Part shown: positions 47,082 to 62,161 of the stretch, one piece after another
Numbering within the stretch: position 1 is the stretch's first letter
Layout: every line of letters begins with the position of its first letter
DNA from: Luzula sylvatica
Lineage: Eukaryota > Streptophyta > Magnoliopsida > Poales > Juncaceae
NCBI GenBank assembly: GCA_946800325.1
Contig: OX326959.1
Span: 8,576,501 to 8,640,500, forward strand
DNA: 64,000 nucleotides
Direction: 5' to 3'
The notes under the pieces: generated by a model
Databases searched by the model: none
The model's input: only the letters and a program-made list of their open reading frames with translations
What the model was told of the DNA's origin: nothing
Position numbers and translations under genes: made by a program

Positions 47082-48150
47082 TACTACCTTCCTACATTCC
47101 TACTAACTAACGAACATACCAACTAACAAACTAACTAACAAAGTAACTAACAGACTTACTAACTACCTAACTGTATAACTAACTAACTAATTGAATAACT
47201 AATTAACTAACTAATGAACTAACTAACACACTACCTTCCTAGATACCCCCTAACTAACTAACTAAGTACCTTCCTACATACCCACCAACTAACAAACTAT
47301 CTAACTAACTAAGTAACTAACTAATTAACTAACCAACTAATTAATTAACTAACTGACTAACTAATTAACTAAGGAACTAACTAACTAACTTACTAACTAA
47401 CGACTAACTAACTAACTAACTAACTAACTAATTAACTAACTAACATACTAACTAACTACTAGATAACTAACTTACTAACTAATTAACTATATAACTAACT
47501 AAATAACTACTTTCTTATATACATATTAACTAACTAATTAACTGACTAACTAACTAACAAATTAACTATCTAACTAACTAACTAACTACTAGCTAACTGA
47601 CTAACTAACTAATTAACTAACTAACTAACTAACATCTACCTTCCTACGTACCCACTAACTAACGAACAAACCAACTAACTAACTAACTAACTAACTAACT
47701 ACTAGCTAACTTACTAACTAACTAATTAACAAACTAACTAACTAACCAACTTACAACTTTCATACATACTTATTAACTAACTACCTAACTAACTAATTAA
47801 ATAACTACCTTCTTACAAACCCACTAACTAAGTTACTAAGTCACTAACTAATTAAATAACTAACTAACTAACAACTTACTGACTACCTAACAACTTACTG
47901 ACTAACTAACTAATTAGCTAACTAACCAACTAACCAAATACTAGATAACTAGCTAATTTACTAACTATCTTACTAACTAACTAACAACCTTCTTACATAC
48001 ATATTAACTAACTAACTTACTAACTAACTAACTAACTACCTAACTCTCTAACTAACTATCTAACTAACTACGAGCTAACTAACTGACTAACTAATTGACT
48101 GACAACTACTTTCCTACATACCCACTAATCAAACGAACATACTAACTAAC

Positions 48151-48185
<35 letters not shown>

Positions 48186-48474
48186 GTAACTAACTAATTA
48201 ACTAACTAACTAACTAACTAACTACTAGCGAACTTACCAACTGACTAATTAATTAACTACCTAACTAACTACCTTCATACATATTTCTCAACTACCTAAC
48301 GAACTACCTACGAAACTAACTAATTAACTAACTACCTTCCTACAAACCCACTAACTAAGTAACTAACAAACTAACTAATTAACTAGCTCACTAACTAATT
48401 AAATAACTACCTTCCTAGAAACCCACTAACTAAGTAACTTACTCACTAACTAATTAACTAACTAACTAACTGAC

Positions 48475-48516
<42 letters not shown>

Positions 48517-48544
48517 ATAACTAACTACTAGCTAACTAACTAAT

Positions 48545-48578
<34 letters not shown>

Positions 48579-48708
48579 CTGGAGAACTAACTAACTAACT
48601 ATCTAACTAACTAAATAACTACCTTCTTACATACATATTAACTAACTAACTAACTAATTGACTGACAAATTAACTAACTAACTGACTAACTAACTAACTA
48701 ATTACCAG

Positions 48709-48746
<38 letters not shown>

Positions 48747-48946
48747 GCTAGCTATCTTACTACCTAACTAATTAACTAACTAACTAACTTTCAAATTTCA
48801 TACATACTTATTAACTAACTACCTAACTACATATCTAACTAATTAACTAACTACCTTCCTACAAACCCACTCACTAAGCAACTAACTAACGAACTAAGTA
48901 ACTAACTAACTAACTAACTAACAACTTACTAACTAACTAACTAACT

Positions 48947-48991
<45 letters not shown>

Positions 48992-49102
48992 TTAACTAAC
49001 TAACTAACTAACTAACTACTAGGTAACTAACTAACTAATTAACTAACTAACTAACTAACTAACATCTACCTTCCTACATACCCACTAACTAACGAACAAA
49101 CC

Positions 49103-49141
<39 letters not shown>

Positions 49142-49401
49142 AAACTACCTAACTTACTACAAGCTAACTAACTAATTAACTAACGAACTAACTAACTAAT
49201 CAATTAAATAACTAACTAATTAACTAACTAACTAATTAACTACCTTCATACGTACCCACTAACTAACTAACTAACTACCTTTCTACATACCCACTAACTG
49301 ACCAACAAACAAACTAACTAATTAACTAACCAACTAATTAACTAACTAACTAAGTAACTACACGCTAACTAACTAACTAACTAACTAAATAACTAACTAA
49401 T

Positions 49402-49435
<34 letters not shown>

Positions 49436-49777
49436 CTAGCGAACTTACTAACAGACTAATTAACTAACTAACTAACTAACTACCTTCATACATACTTATT
49501 ACCTAACTAACTACCTACCTACGTAACTAACTAATTAACTAACTACCTTCGTACAAACCCACTAACTAACTAACTAACTAAGTAACTAACTAACTAAATA
49601 ACTAACTACTAGCTAACTAACTAATTAACTAACTAATTAACTAACTAACTAACTAACTAACTACCTAACTAACTAACTAACTACTAGAGAACTTACTAAC
49701 CAACTATCTAACTATCTAACTAACTAACTAAATAACTACCTTCTTACATACATATTAACTAACTAACTAACTAATTC

Positions 49778-49817
<40 letters not shown>

Positions 49818-50310
49818 CTAGCTAGCTAACAAACTAACTAATTAAGTAACTAACTAACTAACAGCTACCTTCCTACATACCAACTAACTAACGAACAAAC
49901 CAACTAACTAACTAACTAACTAACTAACTACAAGCAAACTAACTATCTAACTAACTAACTAACTAACTAACTAATTAATTAACTAACTAACTAACTAACT
50001 AATTAACTAAATATTAGCTACCTTCCTACGTACCCACTAACTAACTAACTACCTTCCTACATACCCAATAACTAACCAACAAACAACCTGACTAACTAAT
50101 TAACTATCTAATAATTAACTAACTCACTAACTTACTAACTAAATAACTAACTAACTAAGTAACTAACTAACTAACGAACGACTAGCTAACTTACTAACTA
50201 ACTAATTAACTAACTAACTAACTAACTTACTACCTTCATACATACTTATTAACTAACTAACTACCAACCTACCTAACTAACTAATTAACTAACTACCTTC
50301 CTACATACCC

Positions 50311-50343
<33 letters not shown>

Positions 50344-50671
50344 CATTCTACATACCTATTAAATAACTAACTAACTACCTCCTTACATACCCACTAACTA
50401 ACTAAGAAACTAACTAACTGACTATATAGCTAACTAACTAACTAACTTGTGAACTATCTAACTTGTGAACTATCTAACGAACTAACTAACTACCTCCTTA
50501 CATACCCACTAACTAACTATATAACTTACTAACTAACTAACTTGTGAACTATCTAACTAACTGACTAACTACTAGATAACCAACTAACTAACTAACTAAC
50601 TAACTAATTAACTAACTATCGAACTTACTAACTAACTACTATCTTACATACATATTAACTAACTAACTAAT

Positions 50672-50726
<55 letters not shown>

Positions 50727-51269
50727 ATAACTAGTAGCTAACTAACTAACTAACTAATTAACTAACTAACTAACTAACTAGCTGCCTTCCTACCATACGC
50801 ACTAACTAACGAACATACCAACTAATTAACTTACTAACAAACTAACTATAAAACTAACTAACTAAGTAACTAACTAACTTACTAACTAACAAATTAACTA
50901 ACTAACTAACTAACTAACTCACTAACTAACTACCTACATACCAACTAATTTACTAACTAATTACCTAACTAACGATATAACTCACTAACTAACTAACTAA
51001 CTACTAGTTAACAAACTAACTAACTAACAACTAACTAACTAACTAACTAAGTAACAAAATAACTAACTATCTACCATCACACTTACCTTTTAACTAACTA
51101 ACTAACTACCTACTAACAAATTAACTAACTACCTTCCTGCAAACCCACTAACTAAGTGACTAACAAACTAACTAATTAACTAGCTAACTAACTAATTAAA
51201 TAACTACCTTCCTACAAACCCACTAACTAAGTAACTAACTCACTAACTAACTAACTATCTAACAAACTG

Positions 51270-51306
<37 letters not shown>

Positions 51307-51350
51307 GTAACTAAATAACTAAATAACTAACTACTAGCTAACTAACTAAT

Positions 51351-51389
<39 letters not shown>

Positions 51390-51551
51390 ATATCTAACTA
51401 ACTAAATAACTACCATTTTACATAAATATTAACTAACTCAATAACTAATTGACTAACTAACTAATTAATTAACTAACTAACTAACTAACCAAATACTAGC
51501 TAACTAACTAACTAACTAACTACCTTCTTACGTACCCACTAACTAACTAAT

Positions 51552-51584
<33 letters not shown>

Positions 51585-51804
51585 TACTGACCAACTACTA
51601 GCTAACTAACTCACTAACTATCTAACTAACTAACTAACTAATCAACTAACTGACTAACTAACTAACTAAGTAACTAACTACCTTCCTAGATACCCACAAA
51701 ATAACTATCTACCTAACTAACAAACTAACTAATTAACTTAACTAACTAACTAATTAACTCAAACAAACTAACTAACAAACTAACTAACTAACTAATTAAT
51801 TAAG

Positions 51805-51838
<34 letters not shown>

Positions 51839-52404
51839 CTAGCTAACTTACTATCTAACTAATTAACTAACTTACAACTTTCATACATACTTATTAACTA
51901 ACTACCTAACTACCTAACTAACTAATTAACAAACTACCTTCCTACAAACCCACTAACTAAGCAACTAATTAACTAACTAATTAACTAACAAACTAACTAA
52001 CTAACAACTTACTAACTAACTAAGTAACTAACTAACTAACTACCTAACTAACTAATTAACAAACTAATTAACTAACTAACTAACTAACTTACTAACTATC
52101 TAACTAAATAACTACTATATAACTAACTAAATAACTAACTATCTAACTAACTAAATAACTACCTTCTTACATACAAATTAACTAACTAACTAACTCACTA
52201 ACTAACTAATTAACTAACTAACTAACTAACTAATTAACTACTAGCTAACTAACTAACTAATTAACTAACTAACATACTAACTAACTAACTAACAGTTACC
52301 TTCGTACGTACCCATTAACTAACGAACATACCAACTAACTGACTAACTAACTAACTTACTACAAGCTAACTAATTAACTAACTAACTAAATAACTAACTA
52401 CTAG

Positions 52405-52447
<43 letters not shown>

Positions 52448-52561
52448 CCTAACTAACTAACTAACTACTAGAGAACTTACTAACCAACTATCTAACTATC
52501 TAACTAACTAACTAAATAACTACCTTCTTACATACATATTAACTGACTAACTAACTAATTG

Positions 52562-52601
<40 letters not shown>

Positions 52602-53094
52602 CTAGCTAGCTAACAAACTAACTAATTAAGTAACTAACTAACTAACAGCTACCTTCCTACATACCAACTAACTAACGAACAAACCAACTAATTAACTAAC
52701 TAACTAACTAACTACAAGCAAACTAACAAACAAACTAACTAACTAACTAACTAACTAATTAATTAACTAACTAACTAACTAACTAATTAACTAAATATTA
52801 GCTACCTTCCTACGTACCCACTAACTAACTAACTACCTTCCTACATACCCAATAACTAACCAACAAACAACCTGACTAACTAATTAACTATCTAATAATT
52901 AACTAACTCACTAACTTACTAACTAAATAACTAACTAACTAAGTAACTAACTAACTAACGAACGACTAGCTAACTTACTAACTAACTAATTAACTAACTA
53001 ACTAACTAACTTACTACTTTCATACATACTTATTAACTAACTAACTACCAACCTACCTAACTAACTAATTAACTAACTACCTTCCTACATACCC

Positions 53095-53131
<37 letters not shown>

Positions 53132-53295
53132 CATTCTACATACCTATTAACTAACTAACTAACTACCTCCTTACATACCCACTAACTAACTAAGAAACTA
53201 ACTAACTGACTATATAGCTAACTAACTAACTAACTTGTGAACTATCTAACTTGTGAACTATCTAACGAACTAACTAACTACCTCCTTACATACCC

Positions 53296-53330
<35 letters not shown>

Positions 53331-53483
53331 TGTGAACTATCTAACTAACTGACTAACTACTAGATAACCAACTAACTAACTAACTAACTAACTAATTAAC
53401 TAACTATCGAACTAACTAACTAACTACTATCTTACATACATATTAACTAACTAACTAATTAACTAACTAACTAACTAACTAAC

Positions 53484-53529
<46 letters not shown>

Positions 53530-54158
53530 CTAGCTAACTTACTATCTAACTAATTAACTAACTTACAACTTTCATACATACTTATTAACTAACTACCTAA
53601 CTACCTAACTAACTAATTAACAAACTACCTTCCTACAAACCCACTAACTAAGCAACTAATTAACTAACTAATTAACTAACAAACTAACTAACTAACAACT
53701 TACTAACTAACTAAGTAACTAACTAACTAACTACCTAACTAACTAATTAACAAACTAATTAACTAACTAACTAACTAACTTACTAACTAACTAACTAAAT
53801 AACTACTATATAACTAACTAAATAACTAACTATCTAACTAACTAACTAAATAACTACCTTCTTACATACATATTAACTAACTAACTAACTCACTAACTAA
53901 CTAATTAACTAACTAACTAACTAACTAATTAACTACTAGCTAACTAACTAACTAATTAACTAACTAACATACTAACTAACTAACTAACAGTTACCTTCGT
54001 ACGTACCCACTAACTAACGAACATACCAATTAACTGACTAACTAACTAACTTACTACAAGCTAACTAATTAACTAACTAACTAATTAATGAACTAACTAA
54101 CTAATTAACTAACTAATTAACTGACCAACTAATTTACTAACTAACTAACTGACTACAC

Positions 54159-54206
<48 letters not shown>

Positions 54207-54664
54207 CTAGCTAACTTACTAGCAAACTAATTAAGTGACTAACTAACTAACTAACTACCTTCATACATACTTATTAACTGACTAACTACCTACCTAACTA
54301 ACTAACTAATTAACTAACTACCTTCCTACAAACCCACTAACTAACTAACTAACTCACGAACTAACTAACGATCTTCCAACATACCAATTAACTAACGAAC
54401 TAACTACCTCCTTACTTACCCACTAACTACATAACTAGCAAGCTAGCTAACTTACTAACGAACTAACTAACTAAATAACTGACTTTTGAACTATCTAACT
54501 AACTAATTACTAGATAACCAACTAACTAACTAACTAACTTACGAACTAACTAATTGACTAACTATCGAACTAACTAACTAACTACCATCTTACATACATA
54601 TTAACTAACTAACTAATTAACTAACTAACTAACTAACTACTAGCTAACTAACTAACTAAGTATT

Positions 54665-54695
<31 letters not shown>

Positions 54696-55112
54696 TTATC
54701 ATCCTACAAACCTATTAACTAACTAACTAACTAACTACCTTCCTACATACCCACTAACTAACTAACTAAATACTAGCAAACTAACTTACTAATTTATTAA
54801 TTAACTAATCAACTGACTAATTAACTAACTAACAATCTACCTTCCTACGTACCCACTAACTAACTAACCAACTAACTAACTTACTAGCATACTATTAGCT
54901 AACAAACAAACTAACTAACTAACTAATTAACTAACTAACTAACTTCCTGACGAACTACTAGCTAACTAACTAACTAACTAACTAATCAACTATCTGACTA
55001 ACTTACTAACTAACTAATTAACTACCTACCTTCCTAGATACCCACAAAATTACTAACTAACTAACTAACTAACTAACTAATTAACTTAACTAACTAACTA
55101 ATTAACTCAAAC

Positions 55113-55145
<33 letters not shown>

Positions 55146-55170
55146 CACTAACTAACTAACCGACTACTAG

Positions 55171-55203
<33 letters not shown>

Positions 55204-55402
55204 CAACTCACTACCTACCTTCCTATATACCCACTAAATAACTAACAAACTAACTAACTAACTAACTAACTAATTAAATAACTAACTAATTAACTAACAA
55301 ACTAACTAACTAACTAACTAACTTACAACTTTCATACGTGCTTATTAACTAACAAATTAACTTCCTACCTTCCTACGAACTCACTAACTAATTAACTAAC
55401 TC

Positions 55403-55436
<34 letters not shown>

Positions 55437-55455
55437 AACTTACTGACTAACTAAC

Positions 55456-55490
<35 letters not shown>

Positions 55491-56698
55491 TTAACTAACT
55501 AACTAATTAACTAACTAACAAACTAACAACTAGCAAACTTACTAACTAAGTAATTAACTAACAAACAAACTCACTAACTACCTTCATACGTACTTATTAA
55601 CTAACTAACTACCTACCTACGTACCTAACTAATTAACTAAGTACCTTCCTACAAACCCACTAACTAACTAACTAGATAAATAACTAACTGACGCACTAAC
55701 TAACTAATGATCTTCCTACATACCAATTAACTAACTAACTAACTACCTCCTTACTTACCCACTAACTAACTAACTAGCTAACTAACTAACTAACTAACTA
55801 CTAGATAACCAACTAACTAACTTACTAACTAACTAACTAATTAACTAACTATCGAACTAACTAACTAACTACCATTTTACATACATATTAACTAACTAAC
55901 TAAACAATTAACTAACTAACTAACAAACTAACTAACTAACTACTAGCTAACTAACTAAATAACTAACTAACCAACTAACTAACTTACTACCATCCTACAT
56001 ACCTATTAACTAACTAACTAAATAACTAACTACCTTCCTACATACCCACTAACTAACTAACTAACTACTAGCAAACAAACTAACTAACTTATTAATTATA
56101 TAACTAACTAACTAATTAACTAACTAACTAACTACCTCCCTACGTACGTACCCACTAACTAACTAACTACCTTCCTACACACCCACTAACAAACTAACAA
56201 ACAAACTAACTAACTTCCGAACCGATTACTAACTAACTAACTAACTAACAAACTAACTAACTAACTAACTAACTAATTAACTAACTAACTGACCAACTTA
56301 CTAACTAACTAATTACATACCTTCCTAGATACCCACTAAATAACTGACTAACTAATCTAACTGACTAACTAACTAATTATCTAACTGACTAACTAATTAA
56401 CTAACAAACTAACTAACTAACTAACTAACTAATTAACTAACTAACTACTAGCTAACTTAATAGCTTACTTACTAACTAACTAATTAACTAACTAAATAAC
56501 TAACTAATTAACGAACTAACTAACTAACTAATTACTAGCTAACTTACTAAATAACTAATTAACAAACTAACTAATTAACTAACTACCTTCCTACAAACCC
56601 ACTAACTAAGTAACTGACTCAATAACTAACTAATTAACTAACTAACTAACTAACAACTTACGTACTAAGTAACTAACTAAATAACTAACAAACTACTG

Positions 56699-56738
<40 letters not shown>

Positions 56739-57001
56739 GCTAACTAACTACAAGATAACGAACTAAATAAATAACTAACTATCAAACTAACTAAATAACT
56801 ACCTTCTTACATACATATTAACTAACTAAGTAACCAACTGACTAACTAACTAACTAATTAACTAATTTAATAACTATCTACTAGCTAACTAACAAACTAA
56901 TTAACAAACAAACTAATTGACTAACGGCTACCTTCCTACACACCCACTAACTGACGAACAAACCAACTAACTAACTAACTAACTAACTAACTTACCACAA
57001 G

Positions 57002-57049
<48 letters not shown>

Positions 57050-57286
57050 ATAACTAACTACTTGATAACTAGCTAATTTACTAACTATCTAACTAACTAA
57101 CTAACAACCCATTTACATACATATTAACTAACTAACTAACTAGCTAACTAACTAACTAACTGACTCACTAACTAACTAACTAACTAACTACTAGCTAACT
57201 AACTGACTAACTAATTGACTAACTAACTAACTAACTGACAGCTACCTTCCTACATACCCACTAATCAAACGAACATACTAACTAAC

Positions 57287-57319
<33 letters not shown>

Positions 57320-57676
57320 GACTAACTAACTAAGTAACTAAATAACTAACTAACTAAATAACTAACTAATTAACTAACTAACTAACTACGAACTAACTTA
57401 CTAACTAACTAATTAACTAACTAATGAACTAACTAACTACTTTCATACATACTTATTAACTAACTAACTAACTAACTACCTAACTAACTAATTAACTATC
57501 TGACTAACTTACTAACTAACTAATTAACTACCTACCTTCCTAGATACCCACAAAATTACTAACTAACTAACTAACTAACTAACTAATTAACTTAACTAAC
57601 TAACTAATTAACTCAAACAAACAAACTAACTAACTAACTAACTAACTAACTCACTAACTAACTAACCGACTACTAG

Positions 57677-57709
<33 letters not shown>

Positions 57710-57752
57710 CAACTCACTACCTACCTTCCTATATACCCACTAAATAACTAAC

Positions 57753-57783
<31 letters not shown>

Positions 57784-57912
57784 TTAAATAACTAACTAAT
57801 TAACTAACAAACTAACTAACTAACTAACTAACTTACAACTTTCATACGTGCTTATTAACTAACAAATTAACTTCCTACCTTCCTACGAACTCACTAACTA
57901 ATTAACTAACTC

Positions 57913-57946
<34 letters not shown>

Positions 57947-57965
57947 AACTTACTGACTAACTAAC

Positions 57966-58000
<35 letters not shown>

Positions 58001-59204
58001 TTAACTAACTAACTAATTAACTAACTAACAAACTAACAACTAGCAAACTTACTAACTAAGTAATTAACTAACTAACAAACTCACTAACTACCTTCATACG
58101 TACTTATTAACTAACTAACTACCTACCTACGTACCTAACTAATTAACTAAGTACCTTCCTACAAACCCACTAACTAACTAACTAGATAAATAACTAACTG
58201 ACGCACTAACTAACTAATGATCTTCCTACATACCAATTAACTAACTAACTAACTACCTCCTTACTTACCCACTAACTAACTAACTAGCTAACTAACTAAC
58301 TAACTAACTACTAGATAACCAACTAACTAACTTACTAACTAACTAACTAATTAACTAACTATCGAACTAACTAACTAACTACCATTTTACATACATATTA
58401 ACTAACTAACTAAACAATTAACTAACTAACTAACAAACTAACTAACTAACTACTAGCTAACTAACTAAATAACTAACTAACCAACTAACTAACTTACTAC
58501 CATCCTACATACCTATTAACTAACTAACTAAATAACTAACTACCTTCCTACATACCCACTAACTAACTAACTAACTACTAGCAAACAAACTAACTAACTT
58601 ATTAATTATATAACTAACTAACTAATTAACTAACTAACTAACTACCTCCCTACGTACGTACCCACTAACTAACTAACTACCTTCCTACACACCCACTAAC
58701 AAACTAACAAACAAACTAACTAACTTCCGAACCGATTACTAACTAACTAACTAACTAACAAACTAACTAACTAACTAACTAACTAATTAACTAACTAACT
58801 GACCAACTTACTAACTAACTAATTACATACCTTCCTAGATACCCACTAAATAACTGACTAACTAATCTAACTGACTAACTAACTAATTATCTAACTGACT
58901 AACTAATTAACTAACAAACTAACTAACTAACTAACTAACTAATTAACTAACTAACTACTAGCTAACTTAATAGCTTACTTACTAACTAACTAATTAACTA
59001 ACTAAATAACTAACTAATTAACGAACTAACTAACTAACTAATTACTAGCTAACTTACTAAATAACTAATTAACAAACTAACTAATTAACTAACTACCTTC
59101 CTACAAACCCACTAACTAAGTAACTGACTCAATAACTAACTAATTAACTAACTAACTAACTAACAACTTACGTACTAAGTAACTAACTAAATAACTAACA
59201 AACT

Positions 59205-59244
<40 letters not shown>

Positions 59245-59507
59245 GCTAACTAACTACAAGATAACGAACTAAATAAATAACTAACTATCAAACTAACTAA
59301 ATAACTACCTTCTTACATACATATTAACTAACTAAGTAACCAACTGACTAACTAACTAACTAATTAACTAATTTAATAACTATCTACTAGCTAACTAACA
59401 AACTAATTAACAAACAAACTAATTGACTAACGGCTACCTTCCTACACACCCACTAACTGACGAACAAACAAACTAACTAACTAACTAACTAACTAACTTA
59501 CCACAAG

Positions 59508-59543
<36 letters not shown>

Positions 59544-59988
59544 ATAACTAACTACTTGATAACTAGCTAATTTACTAACTATCTAACTAACTAACTAACA
59601 ACCCATTTACATACATATTAACTAACTAACTAACTAGCTAACTAACTAACTAACTGACTCACTAACTAACTAACTAACTAACTACTAGCTAACTAACTGA
59701 CTAACTAATTGACTAACTAACTAACTAACTGACAGCTACCTTCCTACATACCCACTAATCAAACGAACATACTAACTAACAAACTAACTAACTAACTAAC
59801 TAACTGACTAACTAACTAAGTAACTAAATAACTGACTAACTAAATAACTAACTAATTAACTAACTAACTAACTACGAACTAACTTACTAACTAACTAATT
59901 AACTAACTAATGAACTAACTAACTACTTTCATACATACTTATTAACTAACTAACTAACTAACTACCTAACTAACTAATTAAGTAACTT
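44864..59988 (-). repeat. Degenerate GTTA satellite, CTAAC orientation, longest block
   Basis: About 15 kb with the plus strand nearly G-free. Words are CTACCTTCCTACATACCCAC, CGATCTTCC, CTTGTGAACTATC and CTACCTCCTTAC. The first ~3.2 kb repeats 22012-25120. 49600-50690 recurs at about 52385-53470 (offset 2784), 51839-52390 recurs at about 53530-54080 (offset ~1691), and 54991-57496 recurs at 57497-59980 (offset ~2508). No gene is present. It ends at the CACTA insertion. Confidence 0.93.
54991..59980 (-). repeat. Two tandem ~2.5-kb units inside the CTAAC array
   Basis: The landmark TATCTGACTAACTTAC is at 54991 and 57497, TTCATACGTGCTTATT at 55331 and 57841, and CTTCCGAACCGATTAC near 56213 and 58723. 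Most lines between them are identical, with rare single-base changes (for example ACTACTGACTAAC versus ACTACTAACTAAC). This is the youngest duplication visible in the satellite. The second unit ends beside the CACTA insertion. Confidence 0.88.
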
Positions 59989-59994
59989 CACTAC

Positions 59995-60345
59995 TAGAAA
60001 CTGCACTTTCACCGGCGGTATGATACCGCCGCTGAAAGTCCAAAAACCGCCGCTGATAGTATCAGCGGCGGTCAACCGCCGCTAAAAAACCGTCATTAAT
60101 ATCCCGACGCTAAAAATGAGTTTTAGTGGCGGTACCGCCGCTGAAAACCTTCACCGGCGGTGTGTATTGTTTTCACCGGCGGTAGTATTCCCGCCACTGA
60201 AATAAGCTAACCGGGCCAATACTTTCAACGGCGGTACTTGTACCGGCGGTTAAATACTTTTCAGCGGCGGTTATATACTTTCAGTGGCGATGCCAAAAAC
60301 AGAACTTTTACCGGCGGTTTTATTTTCACCGAGGGTACCCCCACT
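59995..60345 (+). repeat. 5' subterminal repeats of the CACTA element
   Basis: Many short direct and inverted copies of TTTCACCGGCGGT / ACCGCCGCTGAAA occur between 60015 and 60340. They are like the transposase-binding subterminal repeats of En/Spm elements. Matching copies lie at about 62625-62890. Confidence 0.85.
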
Positions 60346-60643
60346 AAAACTTTTTTCCAATTTTTTTTTTGATTATTCCATACATAATTTTTTTTTAAAA
60401 CCATACATAAAATTTTCCAAACATAATAATAAATAACATAATCAACAATAATATTATCTAAATCATACATAATCAACAATATTTTTTCTAAATCATTTTA
60501 AACATACTACAATATGTGAAATCAAACCACAACCTACATAACATATTCAATAATAAATTTACCTACATAAATGTTTCTTTTTTTACAAATTTCATAATTT
60601 AGAGGGACTAAATTGCAAAAATTGTCATTTTTGAATACCAACC

Positions 60644-60977
60644 CTAATAATACCCTTCTCGGCAGTAAAACTCGGTTCCAACTGGGCCCTCCATGCATTT
60701 AGACTCATCGGCACCGCCATTAGGCAAAATTGCCAAATTCAAAGGCCCGATATTCTGATTGAGTCCGTACTCACCCACGGCCTTGTAAGCCATATCGGTA
60801 GCCCGTTTAATATCGTCGAGAGCTCCGGTGGAAACCCAACCAGAATACGAAACTTCCTCCGCGGCCCTGCCACCCAAAAGAGTCACCAATCTCCCTCTTA
60901 ATTCGTCGATGAATAGTAAATAGCTGTCCTCTCTTGTTGGTGGCGTGCACCGCAAAATACTTGATTGCATCCTCGAC
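60644..60977 (-). pseudogene. Captured fragment of a chloroplast FTSH7/9-like zinc metalloprotease gene
   Basis: The minus strand encodes EDSYLLFIDELRGRLVTLLG, then GRAAEEV, STGALDDIKRATDMAYKAV, EYGLNQNIGP and GGADES. This is the peptidase M41 region following the HEXGH site of plastid FtsH, closest in memory to FTSH7/FTSH9. The similarity starts near a possible splice acceptor (TTTGTAG before 60977) and stops after GGADES near 60712, where the native exon probably ended. The zinc-binding HEXGH motif and the AAA+ domain are absent, so no protease activity is possible. Intact FTSH proteins degrade membrane proteins in chloroplasts. Here it is cargo inside the CACTA element. Confidence 0.85.
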
Positions 60978-61214
60978 CTACAAATTTATATAATTTATGT
61001 TTATATGACCCTTGCAAAAATAAAATCACAAAATTAGCAGTAAAAAAAACCTTACAGAAAATTTGCTAAAATTACAAAAAAAAACCTCTAAACTTGCTGA
61101 AATTTCATAACAAGACCTCCAATTTTGCACAAGTACTATCAATTTCAGAAATTAAAAAACCCTAAATTGATGTATATTCACAAAAACAAATAAGAAAGAG
61201 AGTGAGTGAAATAA

Positions 61215-61310
61215 CAAATAACCCTAATCGATTTTTCGTACCAGTGATATCCTGCGATTGGAACAAACTTAGGGTTAGGGCCAACCCTGACAAATCCCCA
61301 TTCAAGCATT
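61215..61310 (-). pseudogene. Possible exon of a third captured gene, unidentified
   Basis: On the minus strand a TTTGCAG acceptor-like site precedes an open stretch reading [20 protein letters not shown] and onward to YHWYEKS, with a GTACGA donor-like site inside. Its codon pattern looks exonic, but I do not recognise the protein. It lies between the FTSH-like and RMC1-like pieces and could belong to either neighbour's locus or to a third gene. Confidence 0.35.
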
Positions 61311-61458
61311 CCTGCAAACAATAAACTATGAATTTAATATCATTTCGGTACCGAACCGGTACAATTGCTCACAGTACTGTAATGAAATATATTATACGTA
61401 TTATATTTGAATGAATATCGTGTAAAAAATTCAGAAAATTTTGAAATTTGAAAATTAC

Positions 61459-62161
61459 ACGGTGATTATGTGAACGTCATCAGAAGAAAGAACGGGTTTC
61501 GAATTCGATTCGGATTTGGTCACGCTCATTTCGAATTTGGGCAAGCGTACAATGCCAGCTAACGAGGAAAAAGTAAAAAATTGAAAAGAATTTTTTTTTA
61601 TAATTTTCAAAATGAATTCAAAAGTCAAATAGGGTTTTATCATTAGGGTTTAAGATCTGTACCTGATATCCAGAGAATATAGTAGATTGCATACCAGAGG
61701 CGAGAAGAAGTATTCTACTTTCATGAGAATATACAAACCAATTCACACCTAGTTTCTTTGTCTCTATTATTCGAAAAGTATTCATCTCCGATTCAAATGC
61801 CAACATCTCTGTCCCACTACATCAACAATAACAAAGGGTTATATTTACAATTTCCACATTTTACAGGGGTATGAATGAAAATTTCAATTCCACCTTGATT
61901 TCATGAGTATAAGGTCGCAAGTGGGGCAATCGGTCCAGAAGAAGCCGAGAATCATTTCGGAGTCTTTTACGCATTTTTTCTGAAGACTAAACCGGTCTCT
62001 CTGATTATGAACTGGATCTCAAGATCTGACCGTTGGATCGCAATCATCTTCTCGTCCAATGAGAATCTAATGGCCAATACTCTCCCTTCAGATATATAAT
62101 CCGAATCTGGTGGACTGTTTGGCGTTGATGACCTGATTTTCCATGATAGTACATGAAACAA
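61459..62161 (-). pseudogene. Captured exons of an RMC1/Mic1-like gene (MON1-CCZ1 regulator)
   Basis: Three minus-strand exons in native order. Exon A (62161-61894) encodes SWKIRSSTPNS, then ISEGRVLAIRFSLDEKMIAI and IQRSDLEIQF. After a one-base frameshift in an A-run near 61975 it continues with DSEMILGFFWTDCPTCDLI. Exon B (61816-61663) encodes MLAFESEMNTFRIIETKKLG and SHESRILLLASGMQ. Exon C (61558 to about 61459) encodes AGIVRLPKFEMSVTKSESNS and KPVLSSDDVHIITV. AG/GT borders are present at the introns. This matches the N-terminal beta-propeller of the plant Mic1-domain protein, the homologue of RMC1, which acts with MON1-CCZ1 in Rab7 activation on late endosomes. Introns are kept, so capture was at the DNA level. 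The frameshift and missing remainder make it non-functional. Confidence 0.85.

Noticed and set aside
60644..60977. A functional FtsH gene
   Set aside because: Only part of the M41 domain is present, without HEXGH or the AAA+ domain, and it lies inside a CACTA element.
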